DNA of 64,000 nucleotides, from assembly GCF_015706575.1 (NCBI RefSeq), contig NW_024037060.1, positions 4,034,515-4,098,514 on the forward strand. The letters run 5' to 3'. Shown here piece after piece: positions 1-11,919 of the stretch. The DNA comes from Patiria miniata. Its lineage: Eukaryota; Echinodermata; Asteroidea; Valvatida; Asterinidae. The notes beneath the pieces are model-generated. The model made no database searches. It worked only from the letters and a program-made list of their open reading frames with translations, and was not told the origin of the DNA. Position 1 is the stretch's first letter. Every line of letters starts with the position of its first letter. The translations under genes and the position numbers were made by a program.

Positions 1-164
1 ACCATCTTTGTTCTTGATGTTCTTCATCTACTCCTGAATATAAAGTGGGGAGTGAAAACCCTGTTCGCGAACACTATTCATGTGATGGTTCTCGTCATTC
101 AATACCCTGTTCTCGTGTTCATTCAACATAAGAACAGGATTTTGAATAAGCCCGCCATCCTAAC

Positions 165-3100
165 CTGAATTCCAGCTGACATCCAGCTTCTTCAAGTGTC
201 TCAGGCTGGGTGCCATAGCCTGGGCCACCCCGTCAGTCAAGTTCTCCACACCGGACATGTTCAGCGAGGACAGCCGGTTGCAGTTCCAGGCTAGTGACAT
301 CAGGGTGTCGGCCGACATGCGACACTGACGCAGTGTCAGTGTCTCCAGGGAGGTGCAGTGGCTGGCGATCTCCGTCAGTCCCATATCACTGATCTCCTCA
401 CACCAGGAGATTTCTAATGTCGTGATCTGGGAAAAACAATCCGTCTATCTATCAATTTTTTCATCTATTTTAATTTCCACTGCATCAAGGCAACTAAGAC
501 AGCAATGTTGAATGGTTCTCATTGAAGTACTGAATTAATTCCCTCCATTGGAACAGGATGGGACAGTATTGTTTGCCATTTTGAGCCCATATTATACAAA
601 TATTGAATGCTTCGAGTGGTGTAGTAAAACTAGCCTCCCGAGGTGATCCCATGAAGCAGTTTATTTTTCCCGAGGCGAAGCCGAGGGAAAAAAGAATGCT
701 CCATGGATCACTGAGGGAGGATACTTTTACTACACCACGAGATAAAGCAGTCAATATTTGTTTTATAACACCTCTCCCACAGATTATGCTTGATTTTAGA
801 GATGGTTACTCTGCAAACCTTCTCTCTTGGCATAGTATCCCCCATCCATGCATCTATGAAATCAGACAACTATTTTAGTATTCCATCGTGGATCTTACCT
901 TTTCTCCCAAGTACTTAGCTATGCGGGTGAGCGTTGAGTCACTGATGTTGGTCTCTGAGAGTTTCAGGCTCTGTAGGTTACAGGAGTTGCCTCGCATTAA
1001 GGTAGGTATCAGAGCCGTGTCCGAAATGTAGCACACCCCTATGAGCAAATGTTGGTGCCAAAAATAAGTCAAAGAAATAAGTACGTGTATGCATATCGTC
1101 AGCAATAAGCCTTTTCGGAGTTCCAACTGCGCATAACCTGTGACAACGCGCATTGTTTGTCTCAAATGGCCTTTGACATCATTGCGCCACTGACTTTACA
1201 AAAAGGCTGTTTGTGCATTGTGGGTACTGTCAAAGGGCATTTGAGACAAACAATGTGCGTTGTTACAGGTTACGAATGCGCGCAGTTGGAACTCCGAAAA
1301 GGCTTAGTTTTCACAAATTGAATCTTTTAATTATAAAGTTGAACAAAGGCATTGACTTGAGTGGGATTAGAACCTGAGACCTCTGGATTACCACACTGGC
1401 ACTCTGTTGACAGTTGCCCCATTTGATTTGTAAATATGTAAATGTACATTATATCTTTGTTCAAGGGTGCTAGTCAGAAGCCGTGAAACAAGTACAGTGT
1501 AGCCATGTAGCCAGGGATCACACCCAAAGTACGGACCACCAGCTCTGGATTGGGAGAGTGAGTTTAAACCATTTTCGATACGTAAAGAGAACCATGTGGT
1601 GCTTTCCTAGTGGGCAACAGATGTATTGGCAACAGACTGGAGAACAGAAACGTTATCTCTTTTTTTGTTTTTATGACAACTTTGAAAGCACACCCACCAC
1701 TAAATTCCGCCACCACTAAATTCTGCCACCATCCCGTCATGATTAAAACCAATCGCACTTTCATGAACGTCTTTTGTGCAATATTTCACAAACATCCTTT
1801 CATATGCAAACATATTTAAGCAGAAATGAGGTCAAGTCAATAATGTCAAGAAGGTGAATATTTGACACAGGAAACGTCTTACCCTGAAGGTCCAGTTGTT
1901 GTAAGTTTCTGCACTTGCTAAGTAAATGTGCCACGCCAAGACTTGTCAGTCCACTACAGTCAATCTAGTGAATGACAGCAAAGAACACGTTATGAATTAT
2001 ATTATATTAGTGTTTTCTTGTTTTATCTAGTGTTTTCTTGTTTTATCGAGTGTTTTCATGTATAAATTTCAATTGGGTAAACTTCCACGACAAATAAGAT
2101 GGGTTGCGGAGACTGATACATTTCAAACTCAATGTAACATTATCCCCAAATTGTTGACTTTCCTTACCAGACAAAGGGATCGTAGCTCTGTTCCGCCCAT
2201 AGCTATTATCTCCAGCATGGAATCACTCAGTTCCTTCCAACAAACAGTCAGCATCCTCAGCTCCGTGTTTGCCATAAAGAACTCTTTCAGACAAGTCACG
2301 ACTAAAGTTGCGTCAAAGTCGATGATGCTCATATCCAAGGATGTGATGCACGGCGTGTACAGACGGCGCCAAGGACACACTGGGGCTGTCTTCTCACCCG
2401 AGGGTTCATTGGTTGAGATCTTAGAGTCACTCTCATTGGCTGAAGAAGCTGAGCTCAATTTGCATACATTAGTTAGCGGATTAGCATTGGATACGGAATC
2501 ATTGCTGCGTGAATATGCAACACTAGCAGATGGATCCGCTGTTTGATTGGTTGAGGCCTCTGAATGTAAAACCTTGCACTGACTCTCACTGGCTAAATCG
2601 GCCTGGGTTAATTTGCATAATCTAGAAATTGGTTGATCGAGCGATGAGTGGCATGAACTGCCTTTAGGAATTTCACAGCATGTTCTTTCACATGAAGATT
2701 CAGATTCTTGATTGTGACTTCTTGAGATAGTCCCCTGAGAAACACTTGATTCTGGTAACGTCTCAGAGCTCGTTTCAGAAGATAATGCCCCTCCACATGA
2801 ACATCTCTCTCCCTGAATTCTTGTTCCTTCACTACTGGAAGTGAATGTAGCATTCTTGTCCCTGCTATTCCAAATGTCTAGTTCATCTGCAACGTCTTTT
2901 AATTCACTAACGCATCTTCCTTTGCTCTTGTAGGAGGTTTCCTGTAGTTTCTTGCACTGAAGGCACTGCTTTCCTGCCTTTCCTTGTGGGCTTAAAGTGG
3001 CATCATCCTCCCTGCGCAATGCTTGGCAGGAGGATGATGCGGGATCTTGTGAATCCCCTTCAGTCTGCAACTTTTGGCGAGAGTTTTCGATGAGATCATT

Positions 3101-6100
3101 CACATACAGTCCCATCTGCAAGTCCACATCTTCGGTACCATCATTACGAAAGTCACTCCCACCCTCCCCCATCCACTCCTGTCCTTTCCGTTCCTCTTTT
3201 CCATCTTCCACCTCCACAACGACATTATCTTCGTCCATTTTGCCTCCTTCTCCCTCCATCTCCTGTCCCTCAATCTCCTTCACCTCCTCCTGCCTCTGGC
3301 ATTCTTCCTCTTGGAGACTCTTGAGCCTCTCCTGGAGGAGCCTAAACTCCGATATCAGCTGGCACAGTGTCTCGCCGTCAGGGGAACCCTCGTCCAGGCT
3401 GGCTTTGTTGGCCTCCGCTGCCAGCTGTACAGCCGTGGACAGACTGTAGCCAGAGAGAAACCAGAGGATTGTGCAGTCCATCTGACATACATGAAAGAAA
3501 ACAAAACCTGAAAAAGTAATTCTAGTATTATAAAAAATACAATGAATGAAAAAATTAATTTAAATTACTGCTCTTTCTCTGCATTCTATTTCGTCTAGGA
3601 TTGATACATGAATACTTTTGATATTGATAAGTTACAATTACAATCAGGATGCTCCCAATTGCTTAGTGCAATTATGGGGATGAAGCCCTCTGCATTATTA
3701 CTGTACATGTACATGTATTTCTAAAAAAATTATGCACGTTTTCAAATAATAATTGTCCAATATAAAAAAAGTGTCACCGTTTATATATCAGTCTCTACGC
3801 AAATACCGAGAACATTTTCCCATTACACTGAAAGTGGGTTTGAAGTTGTAATCCTCTACCTTTTGAACATTTCTTTATTAACCAGTTTGCGCCAAATGAC
3901 GTGTATACACGCAAAGGTTCTGCGGTATTCGGAATGGATGACGGATAAACACGCAGGGAGCCAGGCCAGAAATATCTGTCAGCGACCCGCTTGCAGTAAG
4001 CGAGGCCGGAAATGTGAATGTGCTGCCCGAGGGTGATGGCTTCAACCCGCCTGGCTTGAGGTCGAGTGAAAAATAATCCTGCGCCTCGTTCCGTTCTTGT
4101 CAAATAATCCCAGGCGCGATCTGGTTAAAGATAGTGGCAGTGTTGCACCCCAAAACAAAAAAATTCGAATGTGAAAAATACTGCTTACTCGTGTAGCAGC
4201 CACATTCAGGTGCCTCAATTTTGGCCCGCACAGTTCAGTCAGATGGCGGATGCAGGTACTCGTCAGTTGCTGGTTTCCCGATAGATCCACACTACTCAGG
4301 TTGCAGCCCCAACTGTCTGTATACGGAGAGAACAAAACAAGGCAAGCCTGGTAAAGGTCTTCCCTGAGTGCACAACGTTCTTTTCAATTGGTTAAGAGTG
4401 GCTATTCAGCACAGTAAGTCTTGTCGTGCATCTGGTCAATTGGACGGATTCAGCCCAATCATTGGCATTACAGGATAATCCTATACGATGGCACTTTCCG
4501 GCTCACCAGTGACAGTCATGATTAGCCCTCCTGCTATTTAAACAGCCAAAAACAGTCAAAATTCCCATTCCCTTGCTATACTTTTAACAAAGGCTAGTCA
4601 CCAGCAGTTAGATCATATGTCAAGCAAGCACTGTGACTAGTCAAACTGGGTCCACAGACAAAGCAGGCAAGTTGTGGTCACAGCTGTTTTATCACTCACC
4701 CAGAGTCAAAACATAGCTGTATCAATTCACTTAAACAATCCCAGCCAGTCAATCCTGCTTTATGTAGGCTGGGAATTTTTAACCATTGAAATCAATCACT
4801 TGATTGATTTTAACCAAAAGGACTACTTTGCACAGAATGTATATTTGCATATTAGGAGGGTTAATTGGTGAGCCAGGTACAAAAGGCAGGCCTTCTTGAA
4901 CCAGCAAGAAATATCTTATGATGCACAGTCTGCGTGCATAATTGTTATTCATATCTGCATTGTTACGGACTCCTGAGTCAAGTCACTAGCTTTTCAAATA
5001 AACTGTGAGAAAGGGCGTTTCTCGGCCACTGTTCATCCCCTGTTGCTTGTGACATGATTGCGACTGGCTTGCGAATGATTTTGATATGACTTGCCACTGA
5101 CATGTGAACTGACCTTAACATTGTAACTTGGCTAGCGGCTGACTTGTGATTGTCTTGTGATGGACTTGTGATTGTCTTGTGATGGACTTGTGATTGAAGT
5201 GTGATTGGTATGTGATATTCGCATTGTGATTGACTAATATGATTTGACTTGTGACTGACTTGTGAATTGACTGGTGACGGACTTGATCACAAGTTTGTAA
5301 TCTTATACCTTTATCATGTGTCTCAGCCCTCTCCTCAAGCAAACCCTGCGTCTCTGTCAATGCGAAGACGATGTCTGTGACTGCCGGACAGACGGATATG
5401 TTCAGGTGACTCAGGTTTGGCAGACCTCTTAGGAGTTTCTGTAAGAAATATTTCCTTAATAATAATTACAATATTCAGCAATTCACGGAGAAGGTATTTT
5501 AATTTCAATTCTGCATCAGAATTGGATTTAGTCTGTTACCTGTACAAATTCATTGGAGACTCCAGGGCATTCTTCCACCGAGATGGAGACTAGCTGTGAA
5601 GCATTCTGAGTGATGACATCACAAAGTAGCAATGGTAACACCAGGTTGCAACCATCCAGCACTAGTGACTGAAGTTTGCTGCAACTGTGGTTCAGACGAG
5701 ACAATTGAAATGGTGATTTAGTTTGGCATAATTTTTTGTATAATTTAAGAATGACGGCTACAGTACAACTCATGGAGTAAGGGGCCTCCCAAAGCTATAG
5801 ACTAATCAGGCCATAAGTTGAGGAACAAGCGGTCAATTCATAACCTAACTTACACCTGAACCCTAACAAGTAATAATAACAAAGTCCGAACATCTGTTGT
5901 TGAACAATGGTCGATCACCACAACAAAACTATTTGTGACTGTCTCCCTGCATGCTGTGCTTCATGATACAGCCACTTATTGGTTACCAATGCAACAACCT
6001 TCGTAGGCTAGTCCCTACATTTTGTCAACTGGACAAGTCCAACTATAGTTGACTGGTTAGGAGATCAAGTGAAGTTAGTTAATCTATGAAAGTTGAAGTT

Positions 6101-6497
6101 ACAGAAACTATGGTTTTACCATTCATAGTTCACACACCGATAGGCTCATCAATTAAACACAAAATAAAAATAGAATTACTTTCTTAGAGTCTCTTTGAGG
6201 TTCTTGAACTCCATCTGTGAATCCTCCTCTATAAGGCAGCAGTGCTTGAGGTTCAGCACCCTCAAATGGGGCGGAGCCAACACGGGCAGTAAGAAGGCGG
6301 GCAGCTGTTGAGGGTAGCTCTCGACAAAGAGCTCCAATAGGTCCTTGCTGACTGCCGTGTAGAGATTCGTACTGAGTTTGGCTATCAGGTCTTGAGCTTT
6401 GTCCTTGCATTCCAGTGAGTGGTGATCATTGTAATCCAGTAGAGTACGGACGACAACGGCCGATGCCATGTGGTGAAGAGCGACTATAGCGGACATC
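165..6497 (-). CDS. Leucine-rich-repeat (AMN1/FBXL, RNI-like) protein, 3' end beyond window
   Basis: Eight coding exons join in phase on the minus strand: 6496-6180, 5684-5540, 5438-5309, 4316-4189, 3481-2168, 1964-1883, 1038-899 and 426-165. Each has AG/GT borders, and together they give about 839 residues. The last exon ends in phase 1 at a gttagg donor, so the C-terminus lies left of the window. The start ATG (6496) follows an acceptor by one base, which implies an upstream 5'UTR exon. Residues about 85-240 and 620-839 are LRRs of the cysteine-containing type (for example LQSLVLDGCNL, LSSLNMSGVENLTD), as in AMN1 and FBXL proteins. No F-box is evident at the N-terminus. The 1,314-nt exon (residues 241-678) holds a short coiled coil (LLQERLKSLQEEE), an acidic Glu/Asp/Gly stretch, then a Ser/Thr-rich, probably disordered region with CxxC pairs. 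Family proteins often select substrates for ubiquitin ligases; that role is only inferred here. I cannot name the orthologue. Confidence 0.8.
597..763. mobile_element. Foldback (MITE-like) element in LRR-gene intron
   Basis: This is an imperfect inverted repeat. Outer arms start acaaatattga.tgctt and match the reverse complement of 748-763. The best-matching arm is gtggtgtagtaaaa (616-629), perfectly inverted at 725-738. It lies in the intron between the exons at 426 and 899. No coding content is seen. Confidence 0.6.
1106..1306. mobile_element. Foldback (MITE-like) element, about 200 bp
   Basis: Arms of about 73-79 bp (1106-1178 and 1228-1306) are inverted copies with few mismatches, around a 50-bp loop. 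The ends read taagccttttcggagttcca and its complement. It lies in the LRR-gene intron between the exons at 1038 and 1883. Confidence 0.7.
1340..1425 (-). repeat. tRNA-like fragment (possible SINE remnant)
   Basis: The minus strand carries a B-box-like GGTTCTAATCC with a tRNA-like flank (tctcaggttctaatccc). It resembles the tRNA head of SINEs but the A box is not clear. It is too degenerate for a tRNA gene. Confidence 0.35.
1684..1726. repeat. 16-bp tandem repeat
   Basis: Two copies of ccaccactaaattcYg are followed by a partial third. Intronic. Confidence 0.6.
2007..2060. repeat. Short tandem repeat, about 19-bp unit
   Basis: The unit agtgttttcttgttttatc occurs about two and a half times just upstream (minus-strand sense) of the exon starting at 1964. 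Confidence 0.6.
2168..3481 (-). CDS. Large insert exon of the LRR gene (438 codons)
   Basis: This exon of the LRR gene is unusually long for the locus; its neighbours are 82-145 nt. It is phase 0 on both sides, after acceptor gtatgtcag and before donor gtaagg, so it could be skipped without shifting the frame. It separates two LRR blocks with about 380 residues of low-complexity sequence: a coiled coil, an acidic run, then Ser/Glu/Cys-rich sequence. Only the last 60 residues or so return to LRR pattern (LRMLTVCWKELSDSMLEII). Long open frames on the opposite strand here are shadows of this biased composition. Confidence 0.75.
5036..5292. repeat. Degenerate minisatellite, gacttgtgattg-type
   Basis: Degenerate copies of a 12-14 bp unit (gacttgtgattg and variants) fill the intron next to the 5309 donor. 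The core at 5140-5200 is the most regular. Confidence 0.65.
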
Positions 6498-7318
6498 CTG
6501 GTGATATAAACACATAGAAATGAGCATAAAGCACCCGTCAATGAATGTAAGACAGACCACATGACTCCCCAGCATGGTGCGTCAAGAGTGGGTCATGTTC
6601 TCTATGGCTGTGACACAGGGGTACGTCACGTCTCAACTTGGTGTGTCTAACAAATAATAGAGTGCATCACTTATCCTCAGTAGGTGCATGAATCACAATC
6701 TGTGAAAGGCGGGTTAAAAATGTTCAAATACATGTACATGTAGCGTCAAAACTATAAATTAAGGGCTGTATATATGTATAAATTTATAGATTAAAGTTTA
6801 ATTATACAAAGTATTATGCAAACTTAAATTTATTCCCTTATCACAATCATACTTATTTAGATAAATTTACATACCACCAGCCCACACCTTGTCATTTGTA
6901 GTGATAAATTTGGAATACAAATTTGCTATCTTTTGGGCTGAAGTTGAACTTTAAATTATTTGCTGTTATCTCAGTCTCAGATGCCACTGGAAAACTTTTT
7001 TCCCCCAATTTACGGTCAATTCTTAACTAAAGTTGCTTATGCACTTGCTTCAGAAAGCGAAATTTGGCCTATAGCAGTGTATAGACATAGACAAAAATAA
7101 TAGAGGCTTGCAAAAATATGAGACAGTGAGGTACATTTTTCAAAACCTTCTAGTTTTAGAAATATAATAGAGCATAGTGGGGCCGCATCTACCTTACTTA
7201 TAATACTAGGAATATTCCTGTCATGCCTGTGCAGGATAACTACGGAGTTGGCACGGTATTCAACAGATCATGCACCGTTACTACGGAGGTAGAGGCTCCA
7301 TGTACTGTGCAAACAGAA

Positions 7319-7786
7319 TAGCCCCATAAATGTGGCCTATTTACTGGACTGCCTCCGTAAACATAGGCCACACATCCACATGTACAAAAATCGTGTCGAC
7401 TTTGCCAAATTTTGATTTTCACATTTAGGCTTACTTTGTAGGATTATTTTGCTTTAGTAGCATACTCACCCTCTTTATAGGCTAGTCAGAAAGTGCTGCC
7501 TTTTACAGATGTCTAATTTTTGTGAAATTTCATGTTGAAATTTTGATACGCAAACGTGTAAAAATGAATCTGGAAATTTCACGAAAAATATACATCTGAA
7601 AAAGGCAGCACTTTTTGATTAGCCTATAAAGAGGGTGAGTATGCTTCTAAAGCAAAAAAACCCTACAAAACTAAGCCTAAATGTGAAAATCAAAATTTGG
7701 CAAAGTCGACACGATTTTTGTACATGTGGATGTGTGGCCTATGTTTACGGAGGCAGTCCAGTAAATAGGCCACATTTATGGGGCTA
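7319..7786. mobile_element. 468-bp foldback MITE with 9-bp target-site duplication
   Basis: The long inverted arms (about 7319-7529 and 7585-7786) are near-identical and end TAGCCCCATAAATGTGGCC. Direct repeats of CAAACAGAA flank both sides (7310-7318 and 7787-7795). This is what a cut-and-paste insertion leaves. A 9-bp duplication fits Mutator-like or Merlin-like transposases, but the family is not proven. No transposase is encoded. Related copies lie at about 8529-8700 and 17820-17890. Confidence 0.85.
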
Positions 7787-8103
7787 CAAACAGAACAGCA
7801 GTCATGACACTTGGCAATAACTTGTTCTGCACATCATGATCACCACACTGGTCCAAAAATAATTTACCGCCACATCAGGCACTAGTTAACGATTCTGCAA
7901 TTACTCCCTCTTTGACTTTGAATCCTAAAAACAGTCCTCGTTAAAACTTACTCGATATTAATTATTGTGCTAATGCTAACTAAGTTAGAAGTAAGATCAC
8001 AAAATCAATCTTCCTGTCGTTAGCCTCTGCTCTGCATGCATGCAAGATATGAACACCGGCAGCTGGTACTACAACGAATAATGAACGATATCAGCTAACT
8101 AGC

Positions 8104-8111
8104 TCTCGCGA
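8104..8111. promoter_or_regulatory. TCTCGCGA core-promoter motif in a bidirectional intergenic region
   Basis: An exact TCTCGCGA lies in a locally CpG-rich stretch (about 8100-8220) between the head-to-head LRR gene and TMEM267. Both genes need a non-coding first exon, because each start codon sits just after a splice acceptor. TCTCGCGAGA-type elements are known at TATA-less, often bidirectional, housekeeping promoters. No TATA box is obvious. The exact transcription starts cannot be seen. Confidence 0.4.
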
Positions 8112-8528
8112 TACAGCGTGATCGGTTACCAGCCAAACTTGTTTACGCTCTAGCGCCCTCAAGCGCGCGGAATTTGCACGTGCACGGTTATCACGCGCGG
8201 AGGTTGGCGGTTTCGTCAGGGTTTGTTTACGAAATAGCCTATGTGCGGTGCTATATGGCACGAAATGTTTTACATCATTAGTAACTCGATAGTTTCGTGC
8301 ACCTTATTACGCCGGAAAAGTTTGAGAAATATACTGGTTGGGCCCTGGGATCTCTGGGTTGGGTTTTTATTTCACGTGCATGACGATCTGAGCCTAGGCC
8401 TACAGGGTGAGTAAAAAAACAACGAAACCCAAATAGTGGGACAATTTTTTGAATGACGTTTTGCCGCATGTCATGCATGTAGCGTCTTCAAAATCTAGGA
8501 TATGAAAGCCCAGTCATTAATACTATAA

Positions 8529-8700
8529 TAGTCCCATAAATGTGACTGAAATACTGGACTTCCTCCATATTGTGAGCCACACCGGGATGCATATAGCTCT
8601 ACTGAGTGGAGCGTTGAATTACGGGTACCCCTCCACACCAAGTTGATATGGAGGGGTACCCGTAATTCAACGCTCCACTCAGTAGAACTAGGATGCATAC
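8529..8700. mobile_element. MITE relative with perfect 37-bp hairpin
   Basis: The left part (about 8529-8582) matches the end of the 7319-7786 element (cccataaatgtg, tactggact.cctcc, gccacac). It is followed by a perfect hairpin, 8599-8635 with 8649-8685, around a 13-base loop. Flanking ggatgcata is also inverted. It lies upstream of TMEM267. Confidence 0.65.
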
Positions 8701-9005
8701 TAAATTTCGTGAAAAGTTATGTTTCCTGAATTTGAAATCTAGACTGGCTTTCACTTGATATTCCCCTTCGAAGCTACTTGCCTGGTTAATAATATTGATA
8801 ACCAGAAACAGTTCACTACTTACTTTTGGCTTTACAAAATATAGCATACCCTGTAATCTTCCGGGAAAATTTGGAGAGGGTACTTTATCCAAAACCATGC
8901 CTGCATGATTTTTCTCAAGGTCATACTAGGTCTTGGAAGTATGCGATCATTGAATTTCAAGACTACATTTATATGAAATCTGTTTTTCTTTTTCTTATTC
9001 CAGAA

Positions 9006-10197
9006 ATGGCAACCTTTACAAGTAACCTGCTGTCGGCAACAAGAACAATCGTCACATTCCGGACAGCGTTGGGAATCATTATCCTGGGGAGTGCTTGTGT
9101 ATCACTTGATCATATCCTTCAGCTGCAGGCCGTTGTATCCAACCTCTACTGCCGAGCATTCATGGACAGTTTCACCCACGGCCTTGTTGGGGTTTTGTCC
9201 TGGGCCATCGTGATAGGAGCTATCCCTCCCACGAGTTGTCGTCAACTGGGGGAGATCCTTTTCTGCGGGATGCTATCCTCGGGCTTAGACGTGGACCACT
9301 TTGTAGCTGCAAGGTCCATTTACTTGCAGGTAAATCAGTTTTTGTTAAAGCACTCTTCAAGATATTCTTCTTGGCCATCTGGACTCTCTGCAGGTAAATT
9401 AGATGCTTCTGCTTGACTAGTCACGAGAACTACAAGTACAATGCATGCTTTAGACAGTTTTCTTGCAAATGGCGTGAAAAAAAACCAGGTACAGCCAATT
9501 TTCAATTTAACGTGCACAAAACCACAGTGCCTTTGCGTTGTCGAAAGGAGGAAGTCAGTTAAATGCAACACGTGAAGTCTGAGAGACTAAGTCAAAACAT
9601 GGCTATTCTGCCTCCATAGTCAAAAGGCGAACTGTGGTTCGTAGAAGGACCACTGATATTTACTTGAAGTTTTTAATCAGTAATAATATGCTGTGAGTGA
9701 TCATCACGAGGAAAATACTGACTGAGAAAGCTGGTGAATTTTCTGAAACTGACCTTTTCTTTCAAGGTTGGTCACCTTCGTAGTGTATCCAAAACTTCTC
9801 GAAAGTTGAAAACTCACTTTGCAAAATCTTATTATTATACTTCGTTTCTACACAGGATGCTCTGGTGCTACCCCACCGGCCAGTTCTTCACTCTACCTCT
9901 CTCATTCTCCTCATCGGCTTCATCTTGCTCCTCACCACCCGCATCACCGCCTCCCACAAGCTTCGGCCACTTCCCTACATGTTCCTCACGGCGTCCCTCT
10001 CCCATCACATCAGAGACGGATCCAGGAGGGGGCTGTGGCTCTGGCCTCTTGGGTCCACGCCCCCTCTGCCCTACTGGACGTACATAGGCCTCGTCTGCAT
10101 TTTGCCAGTTGTCGTTGAACTATTTTTAGACAGGACTGAAAGCACACTGCCACTGAAGGCCAGCAACGGTGCTGTTTCAGCACTGTCTTCGATGTAA
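9006..10197 (+). CDS. TMEM267: TMEM267 (transmembrane protein 267, C5orf28 family)
   Basis: There are two coding exons, 9006-9329 and 9856-10197, with donor CAG|gtaaat, acceptor cacag|GAT and phase 0. They give 221 residues; human TMEM267 has 215. The ATG lies two bases after an acceptor (tattccag, ending at 9003), so a 5'UTR exon lies upstream. Family landmarks are visible: GLDVDHF near residues 93-99, LPHRPVLH at 113-120, and the diagnostic HHIRDG at 158-163 followed by GLWLWPLGSTPPLPYW. Hydrophobic segments at about 21-41, 57-72, 119-135 and 181-198 fit a multi-pass membrane protein. Molecular function is unknown in the family. The 3' end converges on CARNMT1. An ATTAAA-like polyadenylation signal lies about 15 bases past the stop. 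Confidence 0.93.
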
Positions 10198-10295
10198 TCA
10201 AAAGAAACTTTATTAAAATTATTTAATGAGAGTTTACACATTGTGCAAAGAAATTCACTAGAGTGGGATGAGGAGACTGCCAAGGTAGTTCAATA

Positions 10296-10698
10296 ACCCT
10301 AACTCCCTAGGCATTTTTACTAGCATGCAACCTCAATCCTGCAAAATCCTCCAACTGCCTCCATGTAAAAACAACATACAACCTCAGTCGTCCAAACCCC
10401 TCCGTTTTTTTGTGTGAATGTGGTCCCTGGAGAGGTGACCACTGCCTCAATCCTGCAAAATCCTCCATCAACCACTGTCAATATGTTGAGGTACAGCCAG
10501 TGACATCGTGGAGCAGTGCGGAGGATGTCAAGTATAATCAAGGCCTAAATTTATGCCCGGCTGAGCATAAACAACACAATGTCCGGCCCAAGACCTTGAC
10601 TAGGTGCAATATCCTCCAAAATTCAGCCACACATTTTTGCCTCATAGCCTCAATCCTGCAAAATTTTGCAGAGGTGTTTGGAGGATTTGTGGTTAGGT
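10296..10698 (+). mobile_element. piggyBac-like TTAA MITE, copy 1
   Basis: About 400 bp is homologous, in opposite orientation, to 15473-15886 (shared blocks include gcctcaatcctgcaaaatcc and gaggtacagccagtgacatc). The right border abuts TTAA (10699-10702). The left border reads ATAA before CCCTAACTCCC, a decayed TTAA. Non-coding. Confidence 0.7.
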
Positions 10699-11580
10699 TT
10701 AATGGAACACCATGTACCAAGGTTCAAGTCCCACTTCAGTAAATTGTTACGTAACTTTTATTTTCATTGATAATGAAATAAAAATTCAATATTGGGTCTG
10801 GTTTCCTGACCCTACTACAAACAAAACGGATCAATTTATGGACATCAGGGAATTGTCAGGTCAGGGAACCAGACTAGCTGGCTGTGTAACCAATTGCAAA
10901 CAAAATGGGGACTAACCAATTTTGGTCAATCGGGGGCAGAATTTGAAGAAAGTCAGGTTTTTTGCCAAAGATTGTCGGCCGACCATCGTTGGAAATTAAT
11001 AAAAAAATTCCACTCTTCTTGAAAATGACTGCACACCAGGTGCCATGATTTCACAGGATGCTTGAGACTATTATTCACTTACAGTCAAGTAAGGTATTTC
11101 ATAATAGGTTTTTTTTGGGGGGGGGGGGTTTGAAACTCAAAGTATGGACTTTTAAAGTATTAAATCTTTAAAATCTTTACTGACATAAGCAAAGAAGATA
11201 CAATTCGTTACATCACAGTTGTTAATTTCCAAAATCGGGATATTTATTTCATTGTGAAAATACTGATATAAAAACCTCTGTAAATGTACATTTTGTCAAG
11301 TGGTAAACTTTAATCACAAGTATTAAACATTTATTAATAAAACAGGAACAGCTAAAACTAAAAATAAGAAATGAACGTTTTCCCAGCTTCTGTTAATTTA
11401 AAATCTTTGATATGTTACATTTGGTGTGCACTTCATTAGCATTTACAAGTATGACGAGAACTGAAGCACCTGAGTACCTCTTCCATCCTGCAACTTATTT
11501 TTTTCCCTTGCATGTTTTATTTTCATCCCAGTCTGTGGAAGAGTGAGATTTTTAGTGATTGAAAGTGATTGAAACCGATT

Positions 11581-11586
11581 TTTATT
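11581..11586 (-). promoter_or_regulatory. Candidate polyadenylation signal for CARNMT1
   Basis: AATAAA on the minus strand lies about 335 bases past the CARNMT1 stop codon. Other AATAAA matches occur further down in this AT-rich stretch, so the choice is tentative. Confidence 0.3.
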
Positions 11587-11919
11587 CAAAACACTAGCTA
11601 CACTTTGCTCAAAGTCATATGTACCAAAACAAATTGCTCACAAATTTAAAACATGCTTAATCTAGTTACAAATGGTGCTACTGATCAAAGCACACGTGTT
11701 TCATATTTTCAGTTTGGCAAAATTGATGAGGAAAATCAGTGTCCCCCCCCCCCCCATTTCCAAATTAAAAATTATAAAAATCAACTGTGGGTTTTCCAAA
11801 ATAGGCCAATACCTTGGGAAGTTCACAGTCAAAGTTACACGTTTTTCTGTCAATATGTTTCTAAAACAACTGCATTTTTTTTTACCCCACTGTCCCTGAA
11901 GAATGGCGTAAACCAACTG

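Larger units (their letters stand above)
6499..9003. other. Intergenic and 5'UTR region between LRR gene and TMEM267
   Basis: About 2.5 kb separates the two start codons. It holds unlocated first exons, the promoter-like CpG-rich patch near 8100-8220, and the two related MITEs described separately. The rest (6600-7200, 7800-8080, 8230-8520) is AT-rich with nothing I can name. Confidence 0.6.
10198..11919. other. Convergent intergenic region TMEM267 / CARNMT1
   Basis: The 3' UTRs of both genes must lie here. It also holds a piggyBac-like MITE (10296-10698), a small hairpin with 17-bp arms (about 10797-10874), a poly-G tract near 11120 and a poly-C tract near 11745. No coding signal. Confidence 0.6.

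Noticed and set aside
2058..3511. Plus-strand open frames opposite the LRR gene's large exon
   Set aside because: They are antisense shadows of a biased coding exon that splices in phase on the minus strand.
9734..10118. Other open frames over TMEM267 exon 2
   Set aside because: Only the frame containing HHIRDG and GLWLWPLG matches the family and splices in phase with exon 1.
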